38,943 nucleotides of DNA. It comes from a virus. The position numbers and the translations under genes were made by a program. The notes beneath the pieces were generated by a model. It ran no database searches, was not told where the DNA came from, and worked only from the letters and a program-made list of their open reading frames with translations. The first letter of the stretch is position 1. Every line of letters starts with the position of its first letter. Location: IMG/VR virus record IMGVR_UViG_3300034190_001847, positions 1 through 38,943 of that record; one strand, written 5' to 3'. Positions 31,904-38,628 of this stretch are shown one piece after another.

Positions 31904-32673
31904 GGCCAACCTCTAAATTGGTCAGCAGCACGTTGCAAATTTGTAATGAAATCGCCTGGATTTAAACACGAACAAGCAGTGTAGTATTTCTTTTCTGCAT
32001 CGTTTGTTTCTTGTGTTTCCAACCATTTTTCGGCGTCATCAAAGTGGTGCTCGTACAAATGAAATGAGCCAGCGCGCACATAAAGATTTCCTAGTGATAC
32101 GCCAATGCTTTTGACCATCCACAAATACACTTGCATGTATTTACCAATGGCCGAAAATGTGAACATGTCGTAAGGCATACCCCACACAACATCTTGGCTG
32201 CGCATATTTACGACAACATGCAGCTTGCCATCACGCAACAAAAACTGGATGCCTGTTGTGCATGGTATGTCTTTTGAAGGACCTGGTCGCTCTCGCCAAA
32301 TGTTGATGTAACAACGTCTGCTGTCTGGATCATTGGCTAATTCTTGGGCTGCCCAACTAATTTGATCCATAACTTTTGGACCATAAGCGCCATTTAAGGT
32401 CATTCCGTCGTCACTAAAGCGCTGGTAGTTTTTCATGTACGGCATAATAAATTCTAAATCATTACGCCCTGACAAAATCCATGCTGCTTCGACAAACATA
32501 AATGGGTAGTTTAATTTTCTGCCTGAGTGAGTAACTACAGGCTGGTTCATATCGATTGAGTAATTGTAGTTAATTAGTTCTTTGATTTTCTGTTCGCGTG
32601 GGTTGCTAATAAAGTCGTAATTGTGAGCGGCTTTATTTAGCCCTGTAATCCACGCTTCATTTGGTGATGTCAT
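31900..32673 (-). CDS. ThyA-family enzyme, predicted dCMP-specific (hydroxymethylase-like)
   Basis: A 257-aa thymidylate synthase fold. Nucleophile C138 lies in D-I-P-C-T-T-G-I-Q-F. Phosphate and folate site: M-R-S-Q-D-V-V-W-G-M-P-Y-D (R158, S159, D161, D169). S-F-H-L-Y follows (H205, Y207). In true thymidylate synthases the last position of that block is Asn (E. coli N177), which selects dUMP. Here it is Asp, as in T4 dCMP hydroxymethylase (D179), whose P-D-S-R-R and M-R-S-N-D-V-V-F-G segments also match well. I therefore predict action on dCMP. ATG at 32673 follows AGGAG; the GTG at 32679 is too close to it. Many annotation systems would call this thyA. Confidence 0.8.
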   Translation of the reverse strand: MTSPNEAWITGLNKAAHNYDFISNPREQKIKELINYNYSIDMNQPVVTHSGRKLNYPFMFVEAAWILSGRNDLEFIMPYMKNYQRFSDDGMTLNGAYGPKVMDQISWAAQELANDPDSRRCYINIWRERPGPSKDIPCTTGIQFLLRDGKLHVVVNMRSQDVVWGMPYDMFTFSAIGKYMQVYLWMVKSIGVSLGNLYVRAGSFHLYEHHFDDAEKWLETQETNDAEKKYYTACSCLNPGDFITNLQRAADQFRGWP

Positions 32674-32685
32674 TGACACTCCTAC

Positions 32686-32713
32686 AAAAGAAAGGAGCGC
32701 CCGAAGGCGCCCC
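32686..32713 (-). terminator. Terminator between HTH gene and ThyA-family gene
   Basis: On the minus strand an eight-base stem (GGGGCGCC with GGCGCTCC, one G-U) encloses TTCG and is followed by TTTCTTTT. It lies 13 bases before the ThyA-family start, so it may attenuate transcription into the nucleotide genes. Confidence 0.85.
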
Positions 32714-32721
32714 TAAATTAC

Positions 32722-32940
32722 TTAAACAGCTTGCTTATAATGCGGCTTGCCTAGGTAATATTCTGTGTATGGTGTTCCACGCGTATCTAGCTTGCTGCGC
32801 TTTTTGACGTTTAGTCCTTTGCTGACTAACCGGCTGATGGCTGCAGTTAGATTTTGTAAGTCAAACTCGTGCATTGCAATAAGCCGTGTTACTTTACGGC
32901 CTTGCTTCAGGTGTTTGATTAGTTGTTCTTGCTTTGTCAT
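32722..32940 (-). CDS. Small winged-helix/HTH protein
   Basis: A 72-aa protein starting M-T-K-Q-E-Q-L-I-K-H-L-K-Q-G-R-K-V-T-R-L-I-A, followed by N-L-T-A-A-I-S-R-L as recognition helix and a C-terminal strand pair with Y-T-E-Y-Y-L. This is the pattern of the small phage HTH_39-type domain. The ATG at 32940 follows GGAG; longer forms would run through the endonuclease gene. It could be a DNA-binding regulator or a recombination accessory factor. It is the only clear HTH protein in the window, but it is not a typical lysogeny repressor. Confidence 0.72.
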   Translation of the reverse strand: MTKQEQLIKHLKQGRKVTRLIAMHEFDLQNLTAAISRLVSKGLNVKKRSKLDTRGTPYTEYYLGKPHYKQAV

Positions 32941-33322
32941 AAATCCACTCTCCTGGAATAAGTTTGTCGGCATATTCAAACCCGTGTTTTTCGCACCAAT
33001 CTCCGTAGCTAGTCTTGCTGCCTTTGTTGATTTTTGATGCGCTGCGGGTGAACACAAACCGAATGTCTAAGTCTGGATTTTGTTGTTTCACTAGACGCAT
33101 TTTGCGGCGGTCTTCACTTGTGAACCGCCCTTTGCATTCAATTATAACGCCATTTGGTAAAACAAAATCGGGGATGTATTTGGCGTCTATTTGATATGAG
33201 ATTTTGTGTTTCTCGTATTCAAATAAAACACCGAGCTCATTGAGCTGTTCAGCTACCGTAGCTTCAAGTCCACTACGGTAGCCGTTTTCAAATTTGATGT
33301 GTCTAAAAGTCGAAAGCCGCAT
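32894..33322 (-). CDS. Holliday-junction resolving endonuclease (T7 gp3-like)
   Basis: A 142-aa protein close in length to T7 endonuclease I (149 aa). The signature is G-Y-R-S-G-L-E (with E near 20), then Y-I-P-D-F-V-L-P (D near 55), then I-I-E-C-K-G-R (E and K near 65-67). That is the PD-(D/E)xK core. It resolves branched DNA during replication and packaging and helps degrade host DNA in T7. The long upstream frame lies in the SSB gene; I use the ATG at 33322, which overlaps the SSB end by 20 bases. It overlaps the HTH gene start by 47 bases. Confidence 0.9.
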   Translation of the reverse strand: MRLSTFRHIKFENGYRSGLEATVAEQLNELGVLFEYEKHKISYQIDAKYIPDFVLPNGVIIECKGRFTSEDRRKMRLVKQQNPDLDIRFVFTRSASKINKGSKTSYGDWCEKHGFEYADKLIPGEWIYDKARTTNQTPEARP

Positions 33323-33818
33323 CGTTGCCTTTTGTTTCTTCTGGTGCTGCGTGGACATAGCCGTCTTCAACAGGCTCAAAGGTTGTCCCACCAAATTCAA
33401 CGAGGTCGATAATTTGCACGGCGTTGAGATACATAGTGACACCTGTGTTTCCTCCTGCGTTGTACGTAGACATAACGCCTGAGACTTTAATCCCTGAACC
33501 ATTGCCGACGTTGAGGTCTTCTTTAATCACTGAACCTGCAGCATCATAAAGAACTGGCTTCTTAGCTGATTTAGCTCTGATGCGGACACCTCCGCTTTCT
33601 TCATCGATTTCAAATGGCCACTTGGCTTTTGGCAACGCTTTGTCGCCGTATTCTTCTACAAAAATTTCTTTGGCTTTAGCCATAATGGCTTGAGCTTGAT
33701 CTTTGGGAACCATAAGATCGGTTTTGTAGACACCTTCAGCATTGTAGCGTGTGTCTGGGTTACTCAACCACGGCCACACAGCACTACCTTTAGGCGTCAC
33801 AAATTTTGCTTTGCTCAT
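33303..33818 (-). CDS. Single-stranded DNA-binding protein (T7 gp2.5-like)
   Basis: A 171-aa OB-fold protein. It starts M-S-K-A-K-F-V-T-P-K-G-S-A-V-W-P-W-L, has V-Y-K-T-D-L-M-V-P and V-R-I-R-A-K-S blocks, and ends in an acidic tail D-A-A-F-D-F. A C-terminal Phe in an acidic tail is the hallmark of phage SSBs that contact polymerase and helicase. The family is DUF2815-like, and the position next to endonuclease I matches T7 (genes 2.5 and 3). ATG follows AAGGAGTGCTTT. Confidence 0.88.
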   Translation of the reverse strand: MSKAKFVTPKGSAVWPWLSNPDTRYNAEGVYKTDLMVPKDQAQAIMAKAKEIFVEEYGDKALPKAKWPFEIDEESGGVRIRAKSAKKPVLYDAAGSVIKEDLNVGNGSGIKVSGVMSTYNAGGNTGVTMYLNAVQIIDLVEFGGTTFEPVEDGYVHAAPEETKGNDAAFDF

Positions 33819-33829
33819 AAAGCACTCCT

Positions 33830-33997
33830 TTAATAAATTTCATTTTCTAAAATTGAGGCTGCTTCTCTGAAGAGCCAATTGATATTCACACCAAGCTCAT
33901 CAAGCTCTGCCAGAATATCCACAGGTACAGGAATATCGTCCTGTATGAGGCTTACTGCACGCGCAATAAGATCCTCACGTCGTTGCTCGTACGACAT
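33830..33997 (-). CDS. Small conserved protein after RNA polymerase
   Basis: A 55-aa protein (M-S-Y-E-Q-R-R-E-D-L-I-A-R-A...P-V-P-V-D-I-L-A-E-L-D-E-L-G-V-N-I), ATG at 33997 with GGAGTTAGC upstream. Its end lies just before the SSB ribosome site. The pattern of an R-R-x-D-L-I helix and a D-I-x-A-E-L-x-x-L-G-V helix recurs in a tiny gene between RNA polymerase and SSB in marine T7-like phages. Function unknown. Confidence 0.78.
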   Translation of the reverse strand: MSYEQRREDLIARAVSLIQDDIPVPVDILAELDELGVNINWLFREAASILENEIY

Positions 33998-34024
33998 GCT
34001 AACTCCTATTAGTGTATGTGGGGT

Positions 34025-36520
34025 TTAGGCGAAGGCGTAGTCGCTAGCTAAAACTTCTCTAAGATTAAGATTTCCGCGTTCTGGTATATCGACCATAGCC
34101 ATACGACTCTTGTCGTTTAACTGGCTAAAAGCGGAATTGTATAATCTTTGAACAACGTCAAAGTGCTCGTACATCGCAACAAATTGTTCTCTAATTAAAT
34201 ATGAGAACTTTTGTGTGTCAGCTGCTTGTGTTCCAAAGCTGTCATGGATCAACATAAAGTCTTCCATGCCTTCTTCTAGTCCAGCTAAAACGCTGAACAT
34301 CAAGTGGCTGGCATCAAGTGAGTGGATAAAGTTTGGTGCTGCAGCATTGCGCTGCTTCATTTTATCCAAAGTGCCTTTTGGTGTTGTGCGTAAATTCAGC
34401 ATTATGCAGTTGTACACGTCACCATCAGGTGTGACCTTGCTGTTTTGTGAGGCTTCAGAAGGTCTTATTGTTTTGTCGTATAAGAATATGCGGACGCGGT
34501 TGATGTTGTAGTCCTCATACGCATGCACGACTGGTAGGCCAATTGGTGAAGTCCAAATTAAAGGCTTAGCTTCGTGTGCACATAACTGTGCGCACTTTTG
34601 AATAAACCGCATTCCTTCTGCTGCTTTTTGAACAACATCATTAACGGCTTCCCAAACTTCACCTGCCATAAAACTGGCACATTTAGATCCATTGTCTTCG
34701 CCAAATGGGTGTGCTTCTCTTATGCCCTCAAGAACATCGTCTTCAAGAGGTTTCATAAGATCTTCCATGAGCTGTTGCCTAAACCCAAACTTCTCGCTTG
34801 AGTAAGCAAAAGTCATGACGTTGCGTTTAACAACTTTGCGCGACACACCGTATTCACGCCAAGCTGCTGCTTCATCTGAAGTGTCAGAAGCAATAGCATC
34901 GTTAACTCTGTCTGCAACAATCTGGTAAACATCAGCAGGCTTTTCTGCGTATGTTAAGTTAACTGTTGCACCACCTTTTTCGTCTCTGAGTGCAGCACTG
35001 TAGTGTTGAACACCACTGTTAGCACCATCAACTGAAGGTGGTATGTGAGAGATGTGATCGTCACCATTTTCGACATAGCCAGCAAAGTCAATGCAAGCTG
35101 CTAAGAATAAAAATGGTTTGTCGGCTTTTTGCCATAGGCTTCTTGTTAACCCTGGCTTTTTGCCAATTAAGTACAAAGCACGCTGGTTTTCATTAACCCA
35201 TGCAATGCGGTCATTTAGTGATTTCTTACTAACTTTGTCGAAGTCGCCGGTATTAGCAACGTTGATGCAAAGCCAATAAGCACCAGTAGGTCCTAGTTTC
35301 TTTCCGCGTGCAAATTGAAACAAAGCACGTATGTGGTCCGCTCTTTGGTGGTTGAATGTTGGTATAGGGTAAAGACGACCACGGAAGTCTAGGTTATGAG
35401 GCAAGTAAAACTTGTCGTGTTTAGCAAGCTCTTTGGCGGTGTTAAGATCTGTAGCCATGTTGACAACATCAGCATCAAAAGCTCTGTTGCGAAGGATGAT
35501 CTTTTCCTTTGTCTTTTTGACGTGCTTGCGTTGCTTGCTATCAAGCTCGTCCCAGTTTTTAGTTTTGCCTGGAACTTTTAATTTTGCTTGTCGTGGAAAC
35601 TTGTTGATAACATCACCGCGTTCCCATGAAGCAATAACTTGCTCAAGTACTGGTTTGTTGATCGCAAAAGGAGTTGACTGAACAGCGTTAAGTGCTCTCG
35701 TAATCCGATCCATAGATCCAGATTTGAACGCCGTGTCAATCAGCTCCTTTTGCTTGCTGTTAGCTCGTCTTACCAGAGGGACAAGACTAGCTAATTTAGG
35801 ATTATGGTAGCAGCCACTGTTGAAAGACGTCCAAGGTTTTGGCTCTGACAACATTGGTTTAAACAATGGTGACATCCACTGAATTTGATCAGTGAGGTCG
35901 TCTACTAGTTTTCTGCCTACTTCTGTCAAACCTAAGTTTTTGACGAAGAACTTCTTCTTTGGTCTATCATAAACTTCAAACAAGCCTGATCCTGCTATCA
36001 CAGAATTTAAAACTGCTTGGCCTACGTTGACTAATTGTTCAGCAGTCCATCTATCGACACCAAAGCCTTCACGACTCGCCACAGCAGACATAGCTTTTAG
36101 TCTGTGGCGGCTTGAGTTGTGGTTTTTGCGGGCCATCTCAAAGAGACGCTTAAAGAGCTTTGGGTTTTTAGATGAAAAATCTAGAGCCCATAATTCGACA
36201 CAAACTTGCTTACCAATGTTAGTGCATATGTTCGTTAAATCTGTAAATTGGCCGACACCAATAAAGGCATAATTCAAGCCTATGTATGCTATTGTGTCGT
36301 TGTTCAAGTTATCTAATGCGTAGAACCAGAAGGGCTTGCTAGTAATGCGGCTTGTTAAGTTTAAGTCTTTAGAGATCTGTTCAGAAACTAAAGGAATTGC
36401 TCCTTTAACTAATTTTGTGTCTACGGTTCCTAAGATCCCGGTTTTAGAAAGTTGATCTTCTTGAGTTAGGAATCTGTCTATTCCATCGTCAAGCATAGAG
36501 ATCTCATTTAGAGAGTCCAT
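34025..36520 (-). CDS. T7-like single-subunit RNA polymerase
   Basis: An 831-aa polymerase. Motifs: D-F-R-G-R-L-Y-P (about 378-385), motif A V-D-G-A-N-S-G-V-Q-H (D498), motif B R-K-V-V-K-R-N-V-M-T-F-A-Y (K565, Y573) and motif C I-H-D-S-F-G-T (D760). It ends A-S-D-Y-A-F-A, like the T7 F-A-F-A terminus, which lies at the active site. T7 itself has 883 residues. It should transcribe phage genes from promoters of the ACGC-N14-TATGGAC type found in this window. ATG at 36520 follows AAAGGAGGTGCA; a GTG six codons upstream is rejected. A sigma70-like promoter lies about 95 bases upstream, so the host polymerase can make it. Confidence 0.96.
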   Translation of the reverse strand: MDSLNEISMLDDGIDRFLTQEDQLSKTGILGTVDTKLVKGAIPLVSEQISKDLNLTSRITSKPFWFYALDNLNNDTIAYIGLNYAFIGVGQFTDLTNICTNIGKQVCVELWALDFSSKNPKLFKRLFEMARKNHNSSRHRLKAMSAVASREGFGVDRWTAEQLVNVGQAVLNSVIAGSGLFEVYDRPKKKFFVKNLGLTEVGRKLVDDLTDQIQWMSPLFKPMLSEPKPWTSFNSGCYHNPKLASLVPLVRRANSKQKELIDTAFKSGSMDRITRALNAVQSTPFAINKPVLEQVIASWERGDVINKFPRQAKLKVPGKTKNWDELDSKQRKHVKKTKEKIILRNRAFDADVVNMATDLNTAKELAKHDKFYLPHNLDFRGRLYPIPTFNHQRADHIRALFQFARGKKLGPTGAYWLCINVANTGDFDKVSKKSLNDRIAWVNENQRALYLIGKKPGLTRSLWQKADKPFLFLAACIDFAGYVENGDDHISHIPPSVDGANSGVQHYSAALRDEKGGATVNLTYAEKPADVYQIVADRVNDAIASDTSDEAAAWREYGVSRKVVKRNVMTFAYSSEKFGFRQQLMEDLMKPLEDDVLEGIREAHPFGEDNGSKCASFMAGEVWEAVNDVVQKAAEGMRFIQKCAQLCAHEAKPLIWTSPIGLPVVHAYEDYNINRVRIFLYDKTIRPSEASQNSKVTPDGDVYNCIMLNLRTTPKGTLDKMKQRNAAAPNFIHSLDASHLMFSVLAGLEEGMEDFMLIHDSFGTQAADTQKFSYLIREQFVAMYEHFDVVQRLYNSAFSQLNDKSRMAMVDIPERGNLNLREVLASDYAFA

Positions 36521-36535
36521 TGCACCTCCTTTAAA

Positions 36536-36553
36536 CACTAATCTGCTTTAGTG
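36536..36553 (-). promoter_or_regulatory. Hairpin at RNA polymerase ribosome site
   Basis: CACTAA and TTAGTG pair around a six-base loop, ending four bases before the TTTAAAGGAGG ribosome site region. It overlaps the 15-bp repeat. It could tune translation of the polymerase. Confidence 0.45.
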
Positions 36554-36564
36554 CGGCTTCTTAA
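36550..36564 (-). repeat. 15-bp repeat shared by RNA polymerase and nrdJ leaders, copy 2
   Basis: TTAAGAAGCCGCACT on the minus strand, exact match to 26321-26307, placed 30 bases before the RNA polymerase start. Confidence 0.65.
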
Positions 36565-36612
36565 AGTCTTGACTTTTATGCTGGGATGTGCGTTGTGTTC
36601 TTGCTTCGTTCT

Positions 36613-36642
36613 ATTTTACTAAATGCTTTTTTTAAGTGTCAA
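36613..36642 (-). promoter_or_regulatory. Sigma70-type early promoter for RNA polymerase
   Basis: On the minus strand a perfect -35 TTGACA (36642-36637) and a -10 TAAAAT (36618-36613) with an 18-bp A-rich spacer. It is the best host-type promoter in the window and sits directly upstream of the phage RNA polymerase gene. Confidence 0.75.
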
Positions 36643-36655
36643 GATGTTATGTAAA

Positions 36656-37147
36656 CTAGGCAGCTTTGCGCCACCATAAGGGTGTTTTAGAGGCACGTGC
36701 CCATGAAGCAAAATATGCCTTTTCACCTTTGTAATAGCGTCTGTAAGCGGTAACGGTGTTTGGGTGCTTGTATGCATCAGGCATGCATTGAGGTGGTCGT
36801 TTAAAGCCGCTTTTAGCAATTGCACTTGGCAGCTGCTTAAGTGGTTTTACGAGCGACCAGTATTTATGCGTCGTGCCATAACGTTTCTTGTGCTCATTGA
36901 GCAAAGCGACAAAAAGACCATAAGCCCACTTGTAGTTCTCAGACCCTGCACGTACCCATTGAGTAGATGGATGGTTTAGGTGCGCTATTTTGCACAGAGA
37001 GTGCTTGTCTGCGTATTGGTCGCCGTCTAGTGCTCTGTGAGCAGTTGAGAGCATCTGGGCAGTCTCTAGGACCATTTTGACAGCATGCTTATCGCAGTGC
37101 ATTTCCGCAGCCGTCGTGTAGTCATTTGAGAGAAAGAATATGTTCAC
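36656..37147 (-). CDS. Conserved early phage protein (possible DNA glycosylase family)
   Basis: A 163-aa protein starting at GTG 37147, five bases after AAGGAGG. The signature is M-N-I-F-F-L-S-N-D...C-D-K-H-A-V-K-M-V-L-E-T-A-Q-M-L-S-T-A-H-R, then H-L-N-H-P-S-T-Q-W-V-R, R-Y-G-T-T-H-K, and R-P-P-Q-C-M-P-D-A-Y...A-Y-R-R-Y-Y. It is a family I recognise from many marine phages. Some annotations call it pyrimidine-dimer glycosylase, and the helical N-terminus with conserved His/Glu and W-x-x-G is loosely compatible, but I cannot confirm that activity. It lies between the integrase/attP region and the RNA polymerase promoter. Confidence 0.7.
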   Translation of the reverse strand: MNIFFLSNDYTTAAEMHCDKHAVKMVLETAQMLSTAHRALDGDQYADKHSLCKIAHLNHPSTQWVRAGSENYKWAYGLFVALLNEHKKRYGTTHKYWSLVKPLKQLPSAIAKSGFKRPPQCMPDAYKHPNTVTAYRRYYKGEKAYFASWARASKTPLWWRKAA

Positions 37148-37185
37148 GTAGACCTCCTTAACGACAAAAAAGTTTTGTGTTAGAA

Positions 37186-37291
37186 AATCTCGTGATTTGC
37201 AGCTGGATAGAGCACTAGACTACGAATCTAGGGGTCGGGAGTTCGAATCTTCCCGAGCGCGCCATTCTTGCACTGCTTTAATCACGAGATT
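37186..37291. repeat. 12-bp inverted repeat flanking the attP candidate
   Basis: AATCTCGTGATT at 37186-37197 and its exact reverse complement at 37280-37291 enclose the tRNA-derived segment with 82 bases between them. The right arm is four bases from the integrase stop. They are good candidates for integrase or excisionase arm sites, or for a long stem bracketing the tRNA-like sequence. Confidence 0.75.
37200..37264 (+). other. attP candidate: 3' part of a tRNA-Arg(ACG) gene
   Basis: From CAGCTGG to CCA the sequence matches the D-loop, anticodon arm (loop CTACGAA, anticodon ACG), variable loop, T-arm (GGGAG-TTCGAAT-CTTCC), 3' acceptor strand CGAGCGC, discriminator G and CCA of a tRNA-Arg. 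The 5' acceptor strand and 5' D-stem, expected as GCGCTCG then TAGCTC, are not present. It is therefore not a complete tRNA gene. A tRNA 3' segment directly downstream of a tyrosine integrase is the classic attP core; integration would rebuild the host tRNA gene. The exact crossover cannot be fixed without the host sequence. Confidence 0.82.
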
Positions 37292-37295
37292 GTCA

Positions 37296-38120
37296 TTAGG
37301 AATTGACGGCTTCTAGCAAGTCTTGGTCGTCAATATGAGCATAACGTAGTGTTGTAGTTATGTTTGAGTGACCAAGCATTCGCTGTACCATCGCTATATT
37401 CTTAGTCTTTTTCAGCATGCGCGTCGCAGTGGTGTGCCGCAGCGTGTGTAGTACAAATTGTGCATCCTTTGAAAGACCTACATCCTCACGAACCTTAGCC
37501 CAAAATCTGTGGACTTGATGCCTTTTGATCTCAAATGGTACGTGAGTTTCTAGTAAAGCGCGTGCTTCAGGTGTTAAAGGCACTGAACGCGCTTTGCCTG
37601 TTTTTGTTTTCCACAGTCTAACCCAATCTCCATCAAGATTTTCTTTGGTTAGACCAAGAACTTCACCTCGACGCATGCCTGTGTCTATAAGGATGCGTGC
37701 AAGTGCTTTCATTTCTTGCCTATGTTTTCTTGCTATCAAGTAGTCAGCAGAGTCTATAGCCGCAAATACTTTCTCCTCTTCAATAGGAGACAGCCAGCGA
37801 ACACGATGGGGTGAAGGCTGCTTGCGTGAAAAATAAGGCATTTTGTCTATTAGGTCTCTTTGTTTTGCGTAACGCAGCAAAGTGCAAAGGACGCTAATGT
37901 TGTGGTTAATAGACGAGCCAGTCATAGGCTTGCCACGATGCGTAATTACTTTTTCAAGACCAGCTACATATTTGTCGACCATCTGTGTATCGATGTCTTT
38001 AATGTCTGGATCTTCAAGTATATCTACACATCTGCGAGCTTGTGAATGAAAGGTATGACAACCCTCTTTGTCTTTCCACAACTTCATACCAGCTTCGTTT
38101 AGAAGCTCACTTAGTTTCAT
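37296..38120 (-). CDS. int: Tyrosine-family integrase
   Basis: A 274-aa site-specific recombinase. An N-terminal SAM-like core-binding domain (~1-100) is followed by the catalytic domain with R150 in T-G-M-R-R-G-E, K173 in K-T-K-T-G-K, H225 and R228 in H-T-L-R-H-T, H251 in L-G-H-S-N and nucleophile Y260 in L-R-Y-A-H. All six catalytic positions are present. The real start is ATG 38120 after GGAGTAAAACA; upstream open frame would enter the terminator and endolysin region. The tRNA-derived attP candidate is 31 bases beyond the stop. It makes the phage a likely temperate member of a mostly lytic lineage. Confidence 0.95.
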   Translation of the reverse strand: MKLSELLNEAGMKLWKDKEGCHTFHSQARRCVDILEDPDIKDIDTQMVDKYVAGLEKVITHRGKPMTGSSINHNISVLCTLLRYAKQRDLIDKMPYFSRKQPSPHRVRWLSPIEEEKVFAAIDSADYLIARKHRQEMKALARILIDTGMRRGEVLGLTKENLDGDWVRLWKTKTGKARSVPLTPEARALLETHVPFEIKRHQVHRFWAKVREDVGLSKDAQFVLHTLRHTTATRMLKKTKNIAMVQRMLGHSNITTTLRYAHIDDQDLLEAVNS

Positions 38121-38141
38121 TGTTTTACTCCTTCTAAATTG

Positions 38142-38171
38142 AAAAAACACCGGTCCGTGATTGGACCAGTG
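38142..38171 (-). terminator. Terminator between endolysin and integrase
   Basis: On the minus strand CACTGGTCC pairs with GGACCGGTG (one G-U) around AATCAC, then six T. It isolates the integrase gene from late lysis transcription. Confidence 0.9.
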
Positions 38172-38199
38172 CATTAGATGGTAAAAATTGCGTCTGAAG

Positions 38200-38625
38200 T
38201 TATTGCCAGCTACCTGTGCGCATTTGGGCTGCAAGCTCTTGTGCGCGCGAGCCAACTTGGGTGGACCAGCGACTGTTGAGCAGCTCGGCTGCCGCTGTGT
38301 CGTAGTCCGACTGTTTTAGCGCTGCCATTGCGTTTTCGAATTTGAGTGCTGTTCCTATACCCACATTGAAGACAAAGTTGATCAATGCCGCACGCCGGAC
38401 AGGATCTAGTGTCTCTGACCACGGCATGTAGTGCTTGAGTTGTTGCTCTACGTTCCTGACGTCGTTTTCTAACAGCACTAAGGCTTCTTCTTTTGTGATG
38501 CCAACGTCTTGTAGGTTCCGACCAACGCCTATTGTCAACTTGTCTGATGTGCATTTATAGGGTTTTAACTCCATGCCTTCGTGTCTGATTAGTTGTTCAA
38601 GTAGTTTATCGATGTGCTGCTCCAT
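38200..38625 (-). CDS. Endolysin, phage lysozyme (GH24)
   Basis: A 141-aa muramidase. The catalytic block is R-H-E-G at 14-17 with E16, then C25, then T31 in L-T-I-G-V-G. It follows the E-8aa-(D/C)-5aa-T rule of T4/P22-type lysozymes, with Cys in the second position. Further family blocks are R-R-A-A-L-I-N-F-V-F-N-V-G and R-W-S-T-Q-V-G-S-R-A-Q-E. There is no signal or anchor segment, so it needs the neighbouring holin to reach the cell wall. It ends 29 bases before the terminator. It starts three bases after the holin stop. Confidence 0.92.
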   Translation of the reverse strand: MEQHIDKLLEQLIRHEGMELKPYKCTSDKLTIGVGRNLQDVGITKEEALVLLENDVRNVEQQLKHYMPWSETLDPVRRAALINFVFNVGIGTALKFENAMAALKQSDYDTAAAELLNSRWSTQVGSRAQELAAQMRTGSWQ

Positions 38626-38628
38626 TTA

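Noticed and set aside
36619-36825. 68-aa minus-strand ORF overlapping the early gene
   Set aside because: It lies out of frame inside the 36656-37147 gene, has no ribosome site and would run across the RNA polymerase promoter.
37186-37264. Complete phage-encoded tRNA-Arg
   Set aside because: The 5' acceptor strand and 5' D-stem do not pair with the 3' half; only four bases (CTCG) could pair, and they belong to the inverted repeat. An attachment core is the better reading.
38165-38195. Phage promoter copy before the integrase gene (AGACGCAATTTTT)
   Set aside because: The distal part reads AATGCAC instead of TATGGAC, and the predicted start lies immediately before a terminator, so productive transcription is unlikely.
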